Assembly (NCBI RefSeq): GCF_946481715.1
Contig: NZ_CAMLOV010000146.1
Location: forward strand, 1 to 14,107
Length of the DNA: 14,107 nt
From: an uncultured Mucilaginibacter sp.
GTDB taxonomy: Bacteria > Bacteroidota > Bacteroidia > Sphingobacteriales > Sphingobacteriaceae
Direction of reading: 5' to 3'
Shown: in pieces, positions 1-5,631 of the stretch
How the letters are laid out: every line of letters begins with the position of its first letter
Numbering within the stretch: position 1 is the first letter of the stretch
Made by a program: the position numbers and the translations under genes
The notes under the pieces: model-generated
Told to the model about the DNA's origin: nothing
Seen by the model: only the letters and a program-made list of their open reading frames with translations
Databases searched by the model: none

Positions 1-224
1 TTGCCGTCTGCAGGGCAAAGCACCTGGGTTTCTTCGGCGTTCAGCGTTAGCACCGGGCTGCGGAAAAATTGCAGGATGATAAAAAATAATAGGGCAGACA
101 GGATATAAACTACCCACCTCAGCGTATTGGCTTCGGGGTAGTAAAACTGTATCAGCGCGTTTATAACCGCAATAAACAGAACGCAAAGGGCTATGGAGGT
201 GTATCCTTCTTTATGGATAGTCAT
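1..224 (-). CDS. psd: Phosphatidylserine decarboxylase, N-terminal part (runs off window)
   Basis: An open frame reads leftwards from ATG 224-222 to the window edge, giving 74 residues plus two bases. It opens with MTIHKEGYTS, followed by two hydrophobic segments (about residues 10-27 and 36-53). Then comes FFRSP (about 53-57), and the fragment ends in LCPADG (69-74). The pattern of membrane anchor, FRxP and CPADGK is typical of the compact phosphatidylserine decarboxylases of Bacteroidota, which decarboxylate phosphatidylserine to phosphatidylethanolamine at the inner membrane. The LGS-type self-cleavage site and the catalytic core lie outside the window and cannot be checked. The gene follows cdsA by 36 bases on the same strand, so CDP-diacylglycerol synthesis and a later step of the same phospholipid pathway are co-located. 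The family assignment is fairly secure from the N-terminus and the context. Confidence 0.85.
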   Translation of the reverse strand, partial: MTIHKEGYTSIALCVLFIAVINALIQFYYPEANTLRWVVYILSALLFFIILQFFRSPVLTLNAEETQVLCPADG

Positions 225-255
225 ACAAGCTTATATATTTATTAAAAATTTATTA

Positions 256-263
256 CAAAACTA
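256..263 (-). promoter_or_regulatory. Candidate -7 box for psd
   Basis: The minus strand reads TAGTTTTG, a full match to the Bacteroidota -7 consensus TAnnTTTG, 32 bases before the psd ATG. Its first three bases are the cdsA stop codon TAG. No -33 TTTG is found at the usual 19-21 base spacing, so this may be chance in AT-rich DNA. If real, it would allow psd to be transcribed separately from cdsA. Confidence 0.3.
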
Positions 264-1115
264 AACATTTACAACAAAGTACAGGTATGTGTACACAATT
301 GGCGCAGCAACTAAAAAACCGTCGAACCGGTCGAGCAAACCACCGTGCCCGGGTAGTATACCCCCCGAGTCTTTTATGTTGATACTGCGTTTAAACATCG
401 ATTCTACCAGATCGCCCAGGGTACCGAAGCAGCCGATAATAATGGCGACGGATACCCATTGGTTCCAGGGCAAATCGTCAAAGTACAAGCTGATGATAAA
501 GCCAACTGCCGCGCTGATGAGCACACCGCCAATAAAGCCTTCCCAGGTTTTTTTAGGCGAGTGCCGCTCAAATAGTTTGGTGCGGCCTATAGCGCGGCCA
601 ACCAGGTATGCGCCGGTATCATTTGCCCAAAGCATCAGCAGGAAACCAAGCGGGATGTGCAGGTTGTGCACCCCGCCCGTGCCCATTGGTTTAACATAGG
701 CTAAGGCAACAAAAAAGCTAAAAGGGATGCAAACAAGCACAATGCCTAAAATGGTGTAAGCAATATTGGTAAATGGGGATGCATCTATTTTAAAAAGCTC
801 CTGTATAAATATAGCACTAACCGAGAGTGGTAAAAGGAAGAGCAGCCTGTGGCCCAAAACCGCACCATCTATTGCGGGCAATGCCGATAAGCCCGAATAA
901 TTGACCAGTGCGAACCCGGTAAAAATTAAAATAGCGGTAATAAAGCCTGCCACCCTGTTTGGCCGGATGCCGCTTTTAATGTTCAGCCCATAAAATTCGT
1001 GCAGGCAAAGTAAGCAAAGCAGCAGGTAAAAAGCCCCGAAGATGTAATCGCCCAGTAGTACCGAGCCCAGCATTACAATAATAAAAAAGAAGCCTGTGAT
1101 GGCGCGTATCTTCAT
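261..1115 (-). CDS. cdsA: Phosphatidate cytidylyltransferase (CDP-diacylglycerol synthase)
   Basis: This 284-residue polytopic inner-membrane enzyme makes CDP-diacylglycerol from phosphatidic acid and CTP, the branch point for all phospholipids. About eight hydrophobic helices are visible from residue 6 to the C-terminus. The central SPKKTWEG motif (about 186-193) and the CdsA signature with SMFKRSINIKDS (about 239-250), HGG (257-259) and LLDRFD (260-265) are intact, including the Lys-Asp and Asp-Arg-x-Asp residues expected to bind metal and nucleotide. Length is typical for bacterial CdsA. The ATG at 1115 overlaps the stop of the upstream DUF2007 gene as ATGA, so translational coupling is likely. 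psd follows on the same strand. Confidence 0.96.
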   Translation of the reverse strand: MKIRAITGFFFIIVMLGSVLLGDYIFGAFYLLLCLLCLHEFYGLNIKSGIRPNRVAGFITAILIFTGFALVNYSGLSALPAIDGAVLGHRLLFLLPLSVSAIFIQELFKIDASPFTNIAYTILGIVLVCIPFSFFVALAYVKPMGTGGVHNLHIPLGFLLMLWANDTGAYLVGRAIGRTKLFERHSPKKTWEGFIGGVLISAAVGFIISLYFDDLPWNQWVSVAIIIGCFGTLGDLVESMFKRSINIKDSGGILPGHGGLLDRFDGFLVAAPIVYTYLYFVVNV

Positions 1116-1324
1116 AAGTTCAATTGGTTCAAAATCATTATCTCAACGGCAGTGCTAAAGTTTTCCTGGTGAATGTAAACTTCAATGTCGCCAAAATCGT
1201 GATGGGATGATGCCTGCCGGTTAAGCAATACAGCATCGATGTGGTGGCCGGTAAGCATTTGCTTAACAATTTCTGATTGATAAAAATTGGATGATGTAAA
1301 AATTTTAACCCAGTTCTTCTCCAT
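1112..1324 (-). CDS. DUF2007 (putative signal-transducing) small protein
   Basis: This is a 70-residue protein if translation starts at the ATG at 1324 (MEKNWVKIFTSS). An in-frame ATG at 1357 would add 11 basic residues (MHRAKNSRLKL) that do not look like part of the domain. The pattern WVKIFTSSNFYQSEIVKQML, then a short polar region and GDIEVYIHQENFSTAVEIM, matches the alpha-beta DUF2007 fold (PF09413). That family is named a putative prokaryotic signal-transducing protein, but its function is unproven. No signal peptide or membrane segment is seen. The start lies 20 bases inside the 3' end of the CPBP protease gene, and the stop overlaps the cdsA start as ATGA. This tight packing suggests coordinated expression with membrane-lipid genes. 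Confidence 0.85.
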   Translation of the reverse strand: MEKNWVKIFTSSNFYQSEIVKQMLTGHHIDAVLLNRQASSHHDFGDIEVYIHQENFSTAVEIMILNQLNL

Positions 1325-2249
1325 TAATTTGAGCCGGCTGTTTTTTGCCCGATGCAATGTTTTTATAAACTAACAGCAAAATTATAATAATTATCGCGCT
1401 AAATATATAGCCCCCGTAAGTAAAAGTGTGGGTATCATCCGGGTTCACCTTTATTTTTTTCTGCTGAAACAAATATGTTACTAAAACGGCTGTGCCATTA
1501 TTTAAAAAATGCCCCCAAACGGCCGGCCAAATGCTACCGCTCCAGGCTACAAAATAACCAAACAGTGCGCCAAGCAGCATCCTGGGCAAAAAGCCATAAA
1601 ATTCCATATGGAAGGCACTGAACAAGGCGGCGGTTATCCAAACAGCCGCATGGGTGTTTTTTGTCCAGCGTTGCATAATTGTTTGCAGTACGCCCCTAAA
1701 CATCAACTCTTCTACAATAGCGGTTAACAAGCCTATCAGCAAAACGTTCTTCAGCATATCCCAAACGGTATCCATTTTTAAAATGGCTTTGGTTATTAGT
1801 TGCGCCTGCTCCTCGCTTTTTTTCATCCATTCCTCCAACCCGCTTAGCCATTTAGGTAAAATTAACTGTTGGTTTATATTGCTCAGGCCCTCTATTAATG
1901 GGGCAGAGGCCATCATCACAAAAAACGCCACCACTAACAAAAACACGTTGAAACGGAAGGACGGTTTTAGGTAATCAGCCGGATCTTTTACAATAAAACG
2001 GGCAAATACTACCGGTGCAAGTATGATAGGAATTGTAGTGCTAATAATTTGTAAGCCATACAAAGCTTGCTGCATTTGCGGATTAGAAAAATCCATCCGC
2101 ATAATTTGCATAACCAGATCCACCCCGTAAAACGCGGCGATAACAGCAACACCAATAAGATTAAAAAGAAAAATAATACCAATGGAAAGCCCTAAATAGA
2201 TGGCCAGTTGCAGGCCCGGCGATAGCTGATTTTCAGCGCTTTTTATCAT
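1305..2249 (-). CDS. CPBP family intramembrane glutamic endopeptidase (CAAX protease-like)
   Basis: This 314-residue integral membrane protein has about seven or eight hydrophobic helices. The Abi/CPBP motifs (PF02517) are in order: motif 1 EELMFRG (E180, E181, R185), motif 2 FSAFH (H214) and motif 3 HFLNN (H247, N251). These are the residues expected to form the active site of Rce1-like intramembrane proteases. In bacteria, members process or degrade membrane substrates, or serve in bacteriocin immunity; the substrate cannot be inferred here. It is the first gene of a leftward operon with DUF2007, cdsA and psd, and its end overlaps the next gene by 20 bases. The ATG at 2249 is preceded by a weak -7-like box at 2275-2282. 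Confidence 0.9.
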   Translation of the reverse strand: MIKSAENQLSPGLQLAIYLGLSIGIIFLFNLIGVAVIAAFYGVDLVMQIMRMDFSNPQMQQALYGLQIISTTIPIILAPVVFARFIVKDPADYLKPSFRFNVFLLVVAFFVMMASAPLIEGLSNINQQLILPKWLSGLEEWMKKSEEQAQLITKAILKMDTVWDMLKNVLLIGLLTAIVEELMFRGVLQTIMQRWTKNTHAAVWITAALFSAFHMEFYGFLPRMLLGALFGYFVAWSGSIWPAVWGHFLNNGTAVLVTYLFQQKKIKVNPDDTHTFTYGGYIFSAIIIIILLLVYKNIASGKKQPAQINGEELG

Positions 2250-2264
2250 TTAGCTTAATTTTTG

Positions 2265-2272
2265 TAAATTTG
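2265..2272 (+). promoter_or_regulatory. -7 box of dusB promoter
   Basis: TAAATTTG is a perfect match to the Bacteroidota -7 consensus TAnnTTTG. Transcription would begin about 2278-2280, only 7-9 bases before the dusB ATG at 2287, giving a very short leader. No good -33 TTTG is present at the expected distance; a T-rich stretch lies at 2241-2244. Confidence 0.5.
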
Positions 2273-2274
2273 CA

Positions 2275-2282
2275 CGAATATA
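2275..2282 (-). promoter_or_regulatory. Possible -7 box for the CPBP-DUF2007-cdsA operon
   Basis: The minus strand reads TATATTCG, one mismatch from TAnnTTTG, 26 bases before the CPBP start. A TTTG lies at 2299-2296, but with only 13 bases of spacing. It sits back to back with the dusB box in a 37-base divergent intergenic region. The call is weak. Confidence 0.28.
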
Positions 2283-2286
2283 ACCC

Positions 2287-3279
2287 ATGTCGGTACAAAT
2301 AGGAAATATAGATTTAGGGGAGTTCCCGCTGTTGCTGGCGCCGATGGAAGACGTGAGCGATCCGCCTTTCCGTTACGTGTGCAAGCAAAATGGGGCGGAT
2401 ATGATGTACACCGAGTTTATTTCCTCGGAGGGGTTGATACGCGATGCCGCCAAAAGCCGTCAAAAGCTGGATATATTTGAATACGAACGCCCCATCGGCA
2501 TCCAGATCTTTGGCAGCGATATCGACCATATGCGCGAAGCTACCGAAATAGCCAGCCTTGCCGGCCCGGACCTAATGGATATTAACTATGGCTGCCCTGT
2601 AAAACAGGTTGCATGCCGCGGTGCAGGTGCAAGCTTGTTGCAGGATATTGATAAAATGGTAGCCATGACTAAAGCAGTTGTGAATGCTACCCATTTGCCG
2701 GTAACGGTAAAAACCCGCCTCGGTTGGGACGATAACACCAAAAACGTTTACGAAGTGGCCGAGCGCCTGCAGGATGTTGGCATAAAAGCGCTCACCATAC
2801 ACGGCCGCACCCGATCGCAAATGTATAAAGGCGTTGCCGACTGGAGCCTGATACACCAGATAAAGAAAAACCCGCGCATCAAGATACCTATCTTCGGTAA
2901 CGGCGATATCGATTCGCCGGAGAAAGCCGCCGAATGGCGCATGCAGTACGAGGTGGATGGTATGATGATAGGCCGTGCAGCCATTGGCTACCCATGGATC
3001 TTCCGCGAGATAAAGCACTACTTTGCCACCGGCTTACATTTAGATAAACCAACCATTGCCGAGCGTATTGAGGTTTGCAAAACCCACCTGCAAAAATCGA
3101 TGGAATGGAAGGGTGCCCGTACCGGTATATTTGAGATGCGCCGGCACTACAGCAACTACTTTAAAGGCGTGCCTGATTTTAAAGAGTTTAGGATGAAACT
3201 TGTTACTGCCGGCACCGTAGAAGAGATTATGGATATTTTAGCAGAGGTCGACAAAAAATATGCCTTTGAAATGGTGTAA
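2287..3279 (+). CDS. dusB: tRNA-dihydrouridine synthase, DusB/NifR3 type
   Basis: This 330-residue FMN enzyme reduces uridine to dihydrouridine in the D-loop of tRNAs using NADPH. The TIM-barrel opens with LLLAPMEDVSDPPFR (about 15-29). The family hallmark INYGCPVK contains the catalytic cysteine C103, which acts as proton donor. VKTRLGW (K142) and IHGRTR (H172) are FMN and substrate contacts. FGNGDI (203-208) and GMMIGRAAIGYPWIF (225-239) form the phosphate-binding end of the barrel. The C-terminal helical domain ends with YAFEMV. Length is normal. The ATG at 2287 is the first in frame and lies just after a -7 box. apaG follows 46 bases downstream on the same strand, with its own promoter candidate. 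Confidence 0.95.
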   Translation: MSVQIGNIDLGEFPLLLAPMEDVSDPPFRYVCKQNGADMMYTEFISSEGLIRDAAKSRQKLDIFEYERPIGIQIFGSDIDHMREATEIASLAGPDLMDINYGCPVKQVACRGAGASLLQDIDKMVAMTKAVVNATHLPVTVKTRLGWDDNTKNVYEVAERLQDVGIKALTIHGRTRSQMYKGVADWSLIHQIKKNPRIKIPIFGNGDIDSPEKAAEWRMQYEVDGMMIGRAAIGYPWIFREIKHYFATGLHLDKPTIAERIEVCKTHLQKSMEWKGARTGIFEMRRHYSNYFKGVPDFKEFRMKLVTAGTVEEIMDILAEVDKKYAFEMV

Positions 3280-3296
3280 TATTTCGTTGGATGCTA

Positions 3297-3304
3297 TATA
3301 TTTG
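3297..3304 (+). promoter_or_regulatory. -7 box of apaG promoter
   Basis: TATATTTG matches TAnnTTTG exactly. The predicted start of transcription is near 3311, about 15 bases before the apaG ATG. The -33 element is not convincing (TTTG at 3265-3268 is too far, TTG at 3287-3289 too close). apaG may be transcribed from here as well as by readthrough from dusB. Confidence 0.45.
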
Positions 3305-3325
3305 AATTAAAAGGATTAAGAAGCA

Positions 3326-3712
3326 ATGGCTACTATCATAACTGAAGGTGTTAAGGTTTCAGTTGAAACAATTTACCAACCCGAATATTCTAACCCGGCT
3401 AACGACCATTTTATGTTTGCGTACCGGGTAACTATAGAGAACCTGGGTAACTATGCGGTGCGACTGCTTAGCCGCCATTGGTATATATTCGATTCTAACG
3501 GAGCTAAACGCGAGGTAGAAGGCGAAGGTGTGGTAGGGCAGCAACCCATTATAGAGCCCGGTAACTCGCACGAATACGTATCAGGCTGCAACCTCAAAAC
3601 CGATATGGGCAGTATGAAAGGCGAATACCAGATGGAACGCCTTTTAGACAGCTCCGTTTTCAACGTGCAGATCCCCGAATTTTATTTAGTAGCGCCGTAT
3701 CGGTACAATTAA
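3326..3712 (+). CDS. apaG: ApaG domain protein
   Basis: This 128-residue soluble protein covers the whole ApaG (DUF525) beta-sandwich. Recognisable parts are VKVSVETIYQPEYSNP at the N-terminus, the YRVTIENLGNYAVRLLSRHW strand pair (about 33-52), GVVGQQPIIEPGNSHEY (68-84), MKGEYQM (about 97-103) and a C-terminal IPEFYLVAP. E. coli ApaG has been linked to cobalt and magnesium resistance, and related domains occur in eukaryotic F-box and polymerase-delta-interacting proteins. The biochemical role is not settled. Length and start agree with the family. The gene is followed directly by a repeat element that contains a rho-independent terminator. Confidence 0.93.
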   Translation: MATIITEGVKVSVETIYQPEYSNPANDHFMFAYRVTIENLGNYAVRLLSRHWYIFDSNGAKREVEGEGVVGQQPIIEPGNSHEYVSGCNLKTDMGSMKGEYQMERLLDSSVFNVQIPEFYLVAPYRYN

Positions 3713-3715
3713 GAG

Positions 3716-3832
3716 AGAGTCAAGAAATAAGAATCAAGAACCAAGACAGTAATATAGGAGGTCGGCTTTATAGATGAAGCTGGCCTTTTTTACGTATTAA
3801 TTCTTGTCTCTTGATTCTTATTTCTTGACTCT
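3716..3832. repeat. Inverted-repeat element made of heptanucleotide repeats
   Basis: Two arms, 3716-3739 and 3809-3832, are perfect 24-base inverted complements. Each arm is built of four consecutive 7-base units of the form NNAAGAN. The left arm at 3720-3747 includes TCAAGAA and ATAAGAA, and the right arm at 3828-3801 read on the minus strand has the same first two units. Pairing continues imperfectly inward: 3742-3746 with 3802-3806, and 3750-3754 with 3795-3799. The centre holds an intrinsic terminator. The element fills the space between the apaG stop and the convergent channel gene, ending four bases before the latter's stop. It resembles a small dispersed palindromic element, but whether it recurs in the genome cannot be seen here. 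Confidence 0.85.
3759..3791 (+). terminator. Rho-independent terminator after apaG
   Basis: A 10-bp stem pairs 3759-3768 with 3777-3786 (two G-T wobbles) around an 8-base loop, followed by six T residues at 3786-3791. It sits at the centre of the larger inverted repeat. On the minus strand the hairpin has no T-run, so it should stop dusB/apaG transcription rather than that of the channel gene. Confidence 0.8.
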
Positions 3833-3836
3833 AATC

Positions 3837-4664
3837 CTACAGCAGCGCTGCCCCGCAAAACTTGCAAAATGTAGCATCGCCATCGTGCCCTTCGCGGCCA
3901 CAGTTGGGGCAGGCTTCGGGTAGTTCCTTTTTTTCTTTTTTAGCAGCCATCGCCAGGTCGTGCGTAAGAATGCCTGTTGGCACCGCTATAATGGCATAGC
4001 CAATCAGCATTACTACCGAGGCTACAAACTTACCTGTTGGGGTAACCGGCGAGATGTCGCCGTAGCCTACCGTTGTGATGGTTACTATTGCCCAGTAAAT
4101 ACTTTCGGGGATGTTAGAGAAGCCATTCTCTTTTTTCTCTACCAAGTACATAATGGAGCCTAATATTACCGTTAAGGTAAGTACGGTAAGCAGGAAGATA
4201 CTGATTTTGCGCAGGCTGCCTTTTAGCGCCACGGTTAAAAAATTTATTTCGGTAAGAAAGCGGCTCAGCTTAAAGATCCGGAAAACACGCAGCAACCTCA
4301 ACGCCCTGAATACTAACAGCGATTGGGCACCGATAAAAAATATGCTGAGATAGGAAGGTATCAGTGCAATCAGATCGATAATGCCCAGCGGGCTAAATAC
4401 ATACCGCATAGGTTTGCGGATGCTGATGAGCCGTAAAACATATTCAACAGTAAAGAGTACGGTATAACCCCATTCCACCTTCTGCAATATATCGCCATAC
4501 TGCCCGTGGATGCTTTGCACACTATCGATCATCACCACCATAATGCTGGTGAAAATGGCAATGAGCAACCCAACATCAAATGCCTTGCCCGCTGTTGTGT
4601 TCGATTCATAAATGATCTCGTGCAGCCGAAAACGCCAGTCTCTTTTGTTTTGGAGTGATGCCAT
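3837..4664 (-). CDS. Voltage-gated potassium channel with C-terminal zinc ribbon
   Basis: This 275-residue six-helix ion channel of the Kv/KvAP type passes potassium across the inner membrane. S1 begins about residue 28. S4 carries basic residues every third position (R120, R123, R126, R129, K132, R135), the voltage-sensor pattern. S5 is about 153-175. The pore helix leads to the selectivity filter TTVGYGD (197-203), and S6 is about 212-235. After a lysine-rich linker (about 242-246) the protein ends in a small zinc ribbon with CPNC (C252, C255) and CKFC (C267, C270). The start at 4664 gives a normal short cytoplasmic N-terminus. It converges on apaG and ends next to the heptamer element. The ribbon's role is unknown. 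Confidence 0.93.
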   Translation of the reverse strand: MASLQNKRDWRFRLHEIIYESNTTAGKAFDVGLLIAIFTSIMVVMIDSVQSIHGQYGDILQKVEWGYTVLFTVEYVLRLISIRKPMRYVFSPLGIIDLIALIPSYLSIFFIGAQSLLVFRALRLLRVFRIFKLSRFLTEINFLTVALKGSLRKISIFLLTVLTLTVILGSIMYLVEKKENGFSNIPESIYWAIVTITTVGYGDISPVTPTGKFVASVVMLIGYAIIAVPTGILTHDLAMAAKKEKKELPEACPNCGREGHDGDATFCKFCGAALL

Positions 4665-4689
4665 GCTTTTGCCTATATGCTTAAACTAA

Positions 4690-4728
4690 GGTAGCATTAC
4701 CGGCGAGATTATAACAATGGTTGCTACC
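4690..4728. repeat. Short inverted repeat upstream of the channel gene
   Basis: GGTAGCA at 4690-4696 and TGCTACC at 4722-4728 are perfect inverted 7-base arms with a 25-base spacer. The inner segments CATT (4695-4698) and AATG (4716-4719) could extend the pairing with a small bulge. It lies 26-64 bases before the channel start. It could be an operator or a leader hairpin, or simply chance. Confidence 0.3.
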
Positions 4729-4743
4729 GATTGCGTTTGTATG

Positions 4744-4779
4744 AAAACACCTTCCGCCTCGTTTTGCCGCGGCGGAAGG
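4744..4779 (-). terminator. Probable terminator after the lipoprotein gene
   Basis: A perfect 9-bp GC-rich stem (4771-4779 with 4750-4758) and a 12-base loop lie 27 bases beyond the stop of the lipoprotein gene. On the minus strand the stem is followed by TGTTTTC, a weak T-run. It would separate the lipoprotein transcript from the channel gene. Confidence 0.5.
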
Positions 4780-4805
4780 CAAATCACATCATTTAAACAT
4801 TCAGG

Positions 4806-5504
4806 TTATTTCTGCCCTGCTTTGATTGGGCCGCTTGTTTTATTATAAGCAAAGCCTTTTACTAGAATTTCGTTTTTAATGCTGTCGTGGCTTAGCTTTA
4901 CCCAGCCGTAATGCACCTGCCCGGCAATTTTAAATTGTATGCCCAGGTATTTATCGGTTTTATTAATCCAAAGCCCATACTGTTCTTTGCTGCTGCTGGT
5001 TTCTGATGCCCCGAGGATAAATCCTTTTTGTCCTATGTCCGTCCATTTGCCATTGTTGGCAACGGTAGGTTCAATGGTTTGCCCGTTTTCAAAGGGGTAG
5101 GTAAATAACGCGTTGATAACAAGGTCGGGACCGTTTTGTACAAATATTTTATTCCCGGTGCCGCTTTTAGTGGTTGCCAGCAGGTAAAGGTATGGCTTAT
5201 CATTTTCCTCTATTAATACGCTGGAGAAAGTGAAATCGGTAAAGCCATCTGCATCCACGTCCAAAAACAACGGCTTATTATAGCCCAAAACCTTGTCCAG
5301 TTTGCGGTATGCAAAACCATCGGTAACGGGCTCTTCGGCTGGTGGCGTTTCGCCGGTATCGGGGCTGGTACCTACGGGTACTTCAGGTATTACAACAACT
5401 CCGCCCGGCAGGTTTTTTACAGGCTGACTGGTATAAGTTGTATCTTTTTTGCAGGCTTGCGCAAACATCAGTATGCAAGCGGCCAATAGTATATTTTTTT
5501 TCAT
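4806..5504 (-). CDS. Unrecognised lipoprotein with a DxDxDG calcium-loop-like motif
   Basis: This is a 232-residue protein of no family I recognise. The ATG at 5504 gives a clean lipoprotein signal, MKKNILLAACILMFAQAC, with the lipidated cysteine at residue 18 followed by KKD. An upstream in-frame ATG at 5528 would prefix MRRRHGSI and lies inside the -7 box, so it is rejected. A proline- and valine-rich linker (about 28-62) leads to a globular part. DVDADGFTD (82-90) matches the DxDxDGxxD spacing of EF-hand, dockerin or FG-GAP-like calcium loops. YLGIQFKIAGQVHYGWVKL (186-204) resembles a YLGxxF...HYGWVxL segment that I recall from various secreted bacterial proteins. Export and attachment to a membrane are likely. 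The gene appears to be a single-gene unit, with its own promoter box and a terminator on each side. Confidence 0.8.
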   Translation of the reverse strand: MKKNILLAACILMFAQACKKDTTYTSQPVKNLPGGVVVIPEVPVGTSPDTGETPPAEEPVTDGFAYRKLDKVLGYNKPLFLDVDADGFTDFTFSSVLIEENDKPYLYLLATTKSGTGNKIFVQNGPDLVINALFTYPFENGQTIEPTVANNGKWTDIGQKGFILGASETSSSKEQYGLWINKTDKYLGIQFKIAGQVHYGWVKLSHDSIKNEILVKGFAYNKTSGPIKAGQK

Positions 5505-5525
5505 AATACTACCATGACGGCGCCG

Positions 5526-5533
5526 CAAAACTA
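5526..5533 (-). promoter_or_regulatory. -7 box of the lipoprotein gene
   Basis: The minus strand reads TAGTTTTG, an exact TAnnTTTG match. Transcription would start near 5519, about 15 bases before the ATG at 5504 and downstream of the alternative ATG at 5528. It therefore supports the shorter, signal-peptide start. A TTGG lies upstream at 5551-5548, but the spacing is short (14 bases). Confidence 0.5.
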
Positions 5534-5552
5534 TCTGTTACAGCGAACCAAT

Positions 5553-5585
5553 AAAAAAAACCGCCCCAATTTAATCGGAGCGGTT
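5553..5585 (-). terminator. Rho-independent terminator after the zinc peptidase gene
   Basis: On the minus strand AACCGCTCC (5585-5577) pairs with GGGGCGGTT (5567-5559), nine pairs with one wobble, around a 9-base loop. It is followed by an uninterrupted T-run (A residues at 5553-5560 on the plus strand). This is a textbook intrinsic terminator for the gene ending at 5622. Confidence 0.9.
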
Positions 5586-5631
5586 CTCTAATCTCTAATT
5601 AACCAGTCTCTAATCGCTAACTTAGTCTCTC
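5586..5631. repeat. Heptanucleotide repeat tract (ATTAGAG type) at the 3' end of the peptidase gene
   Basis: Read on the minus strand, the stretch between the peptidase stop and its terminator contains ATTAGAG three times. Two copies are directly adjacent, and the third is separated from them by an 8-base unit ACTGGTTA. A degenerate GTTAGCG unit precedes them. The period is 7 with one 8. The pattern appears to run back into the last codons of the gene (the segment giving Arg-Asp-stop, GAGACTAA). It is the same design as the element at 3716-3832 but with a different unit. Confidence 0.65.

Noticed and set aside
289..699. Plus-strand open frame of 136 codons opposite cdsA
   Set aside because: It lies entirely antisense to the well-supported cdsA gene, its composition looks like a reverse-frame shadow, and it shows no family pattern.
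2314..3018. Several open frames opposite dusB
   Set aside because: They are shadows of a fully conserved dusB coding sequence; the dusB motifs account for the region.
3716..3832. CRISPR-like or IS-end interpretation of the inverted repeat element
   Set aside because: The unit length is 7 bases, there are no spacers, no transposase gene and no clear flanking target duplication, so neither a CRISPR array nor a coding insertion sequence fits.
5505..5528. Longer start of the lipoprotein at 5528
   Set aside because: It would put MRRRHGSI before a clean signal peptide and lies in the -7 promoter box.
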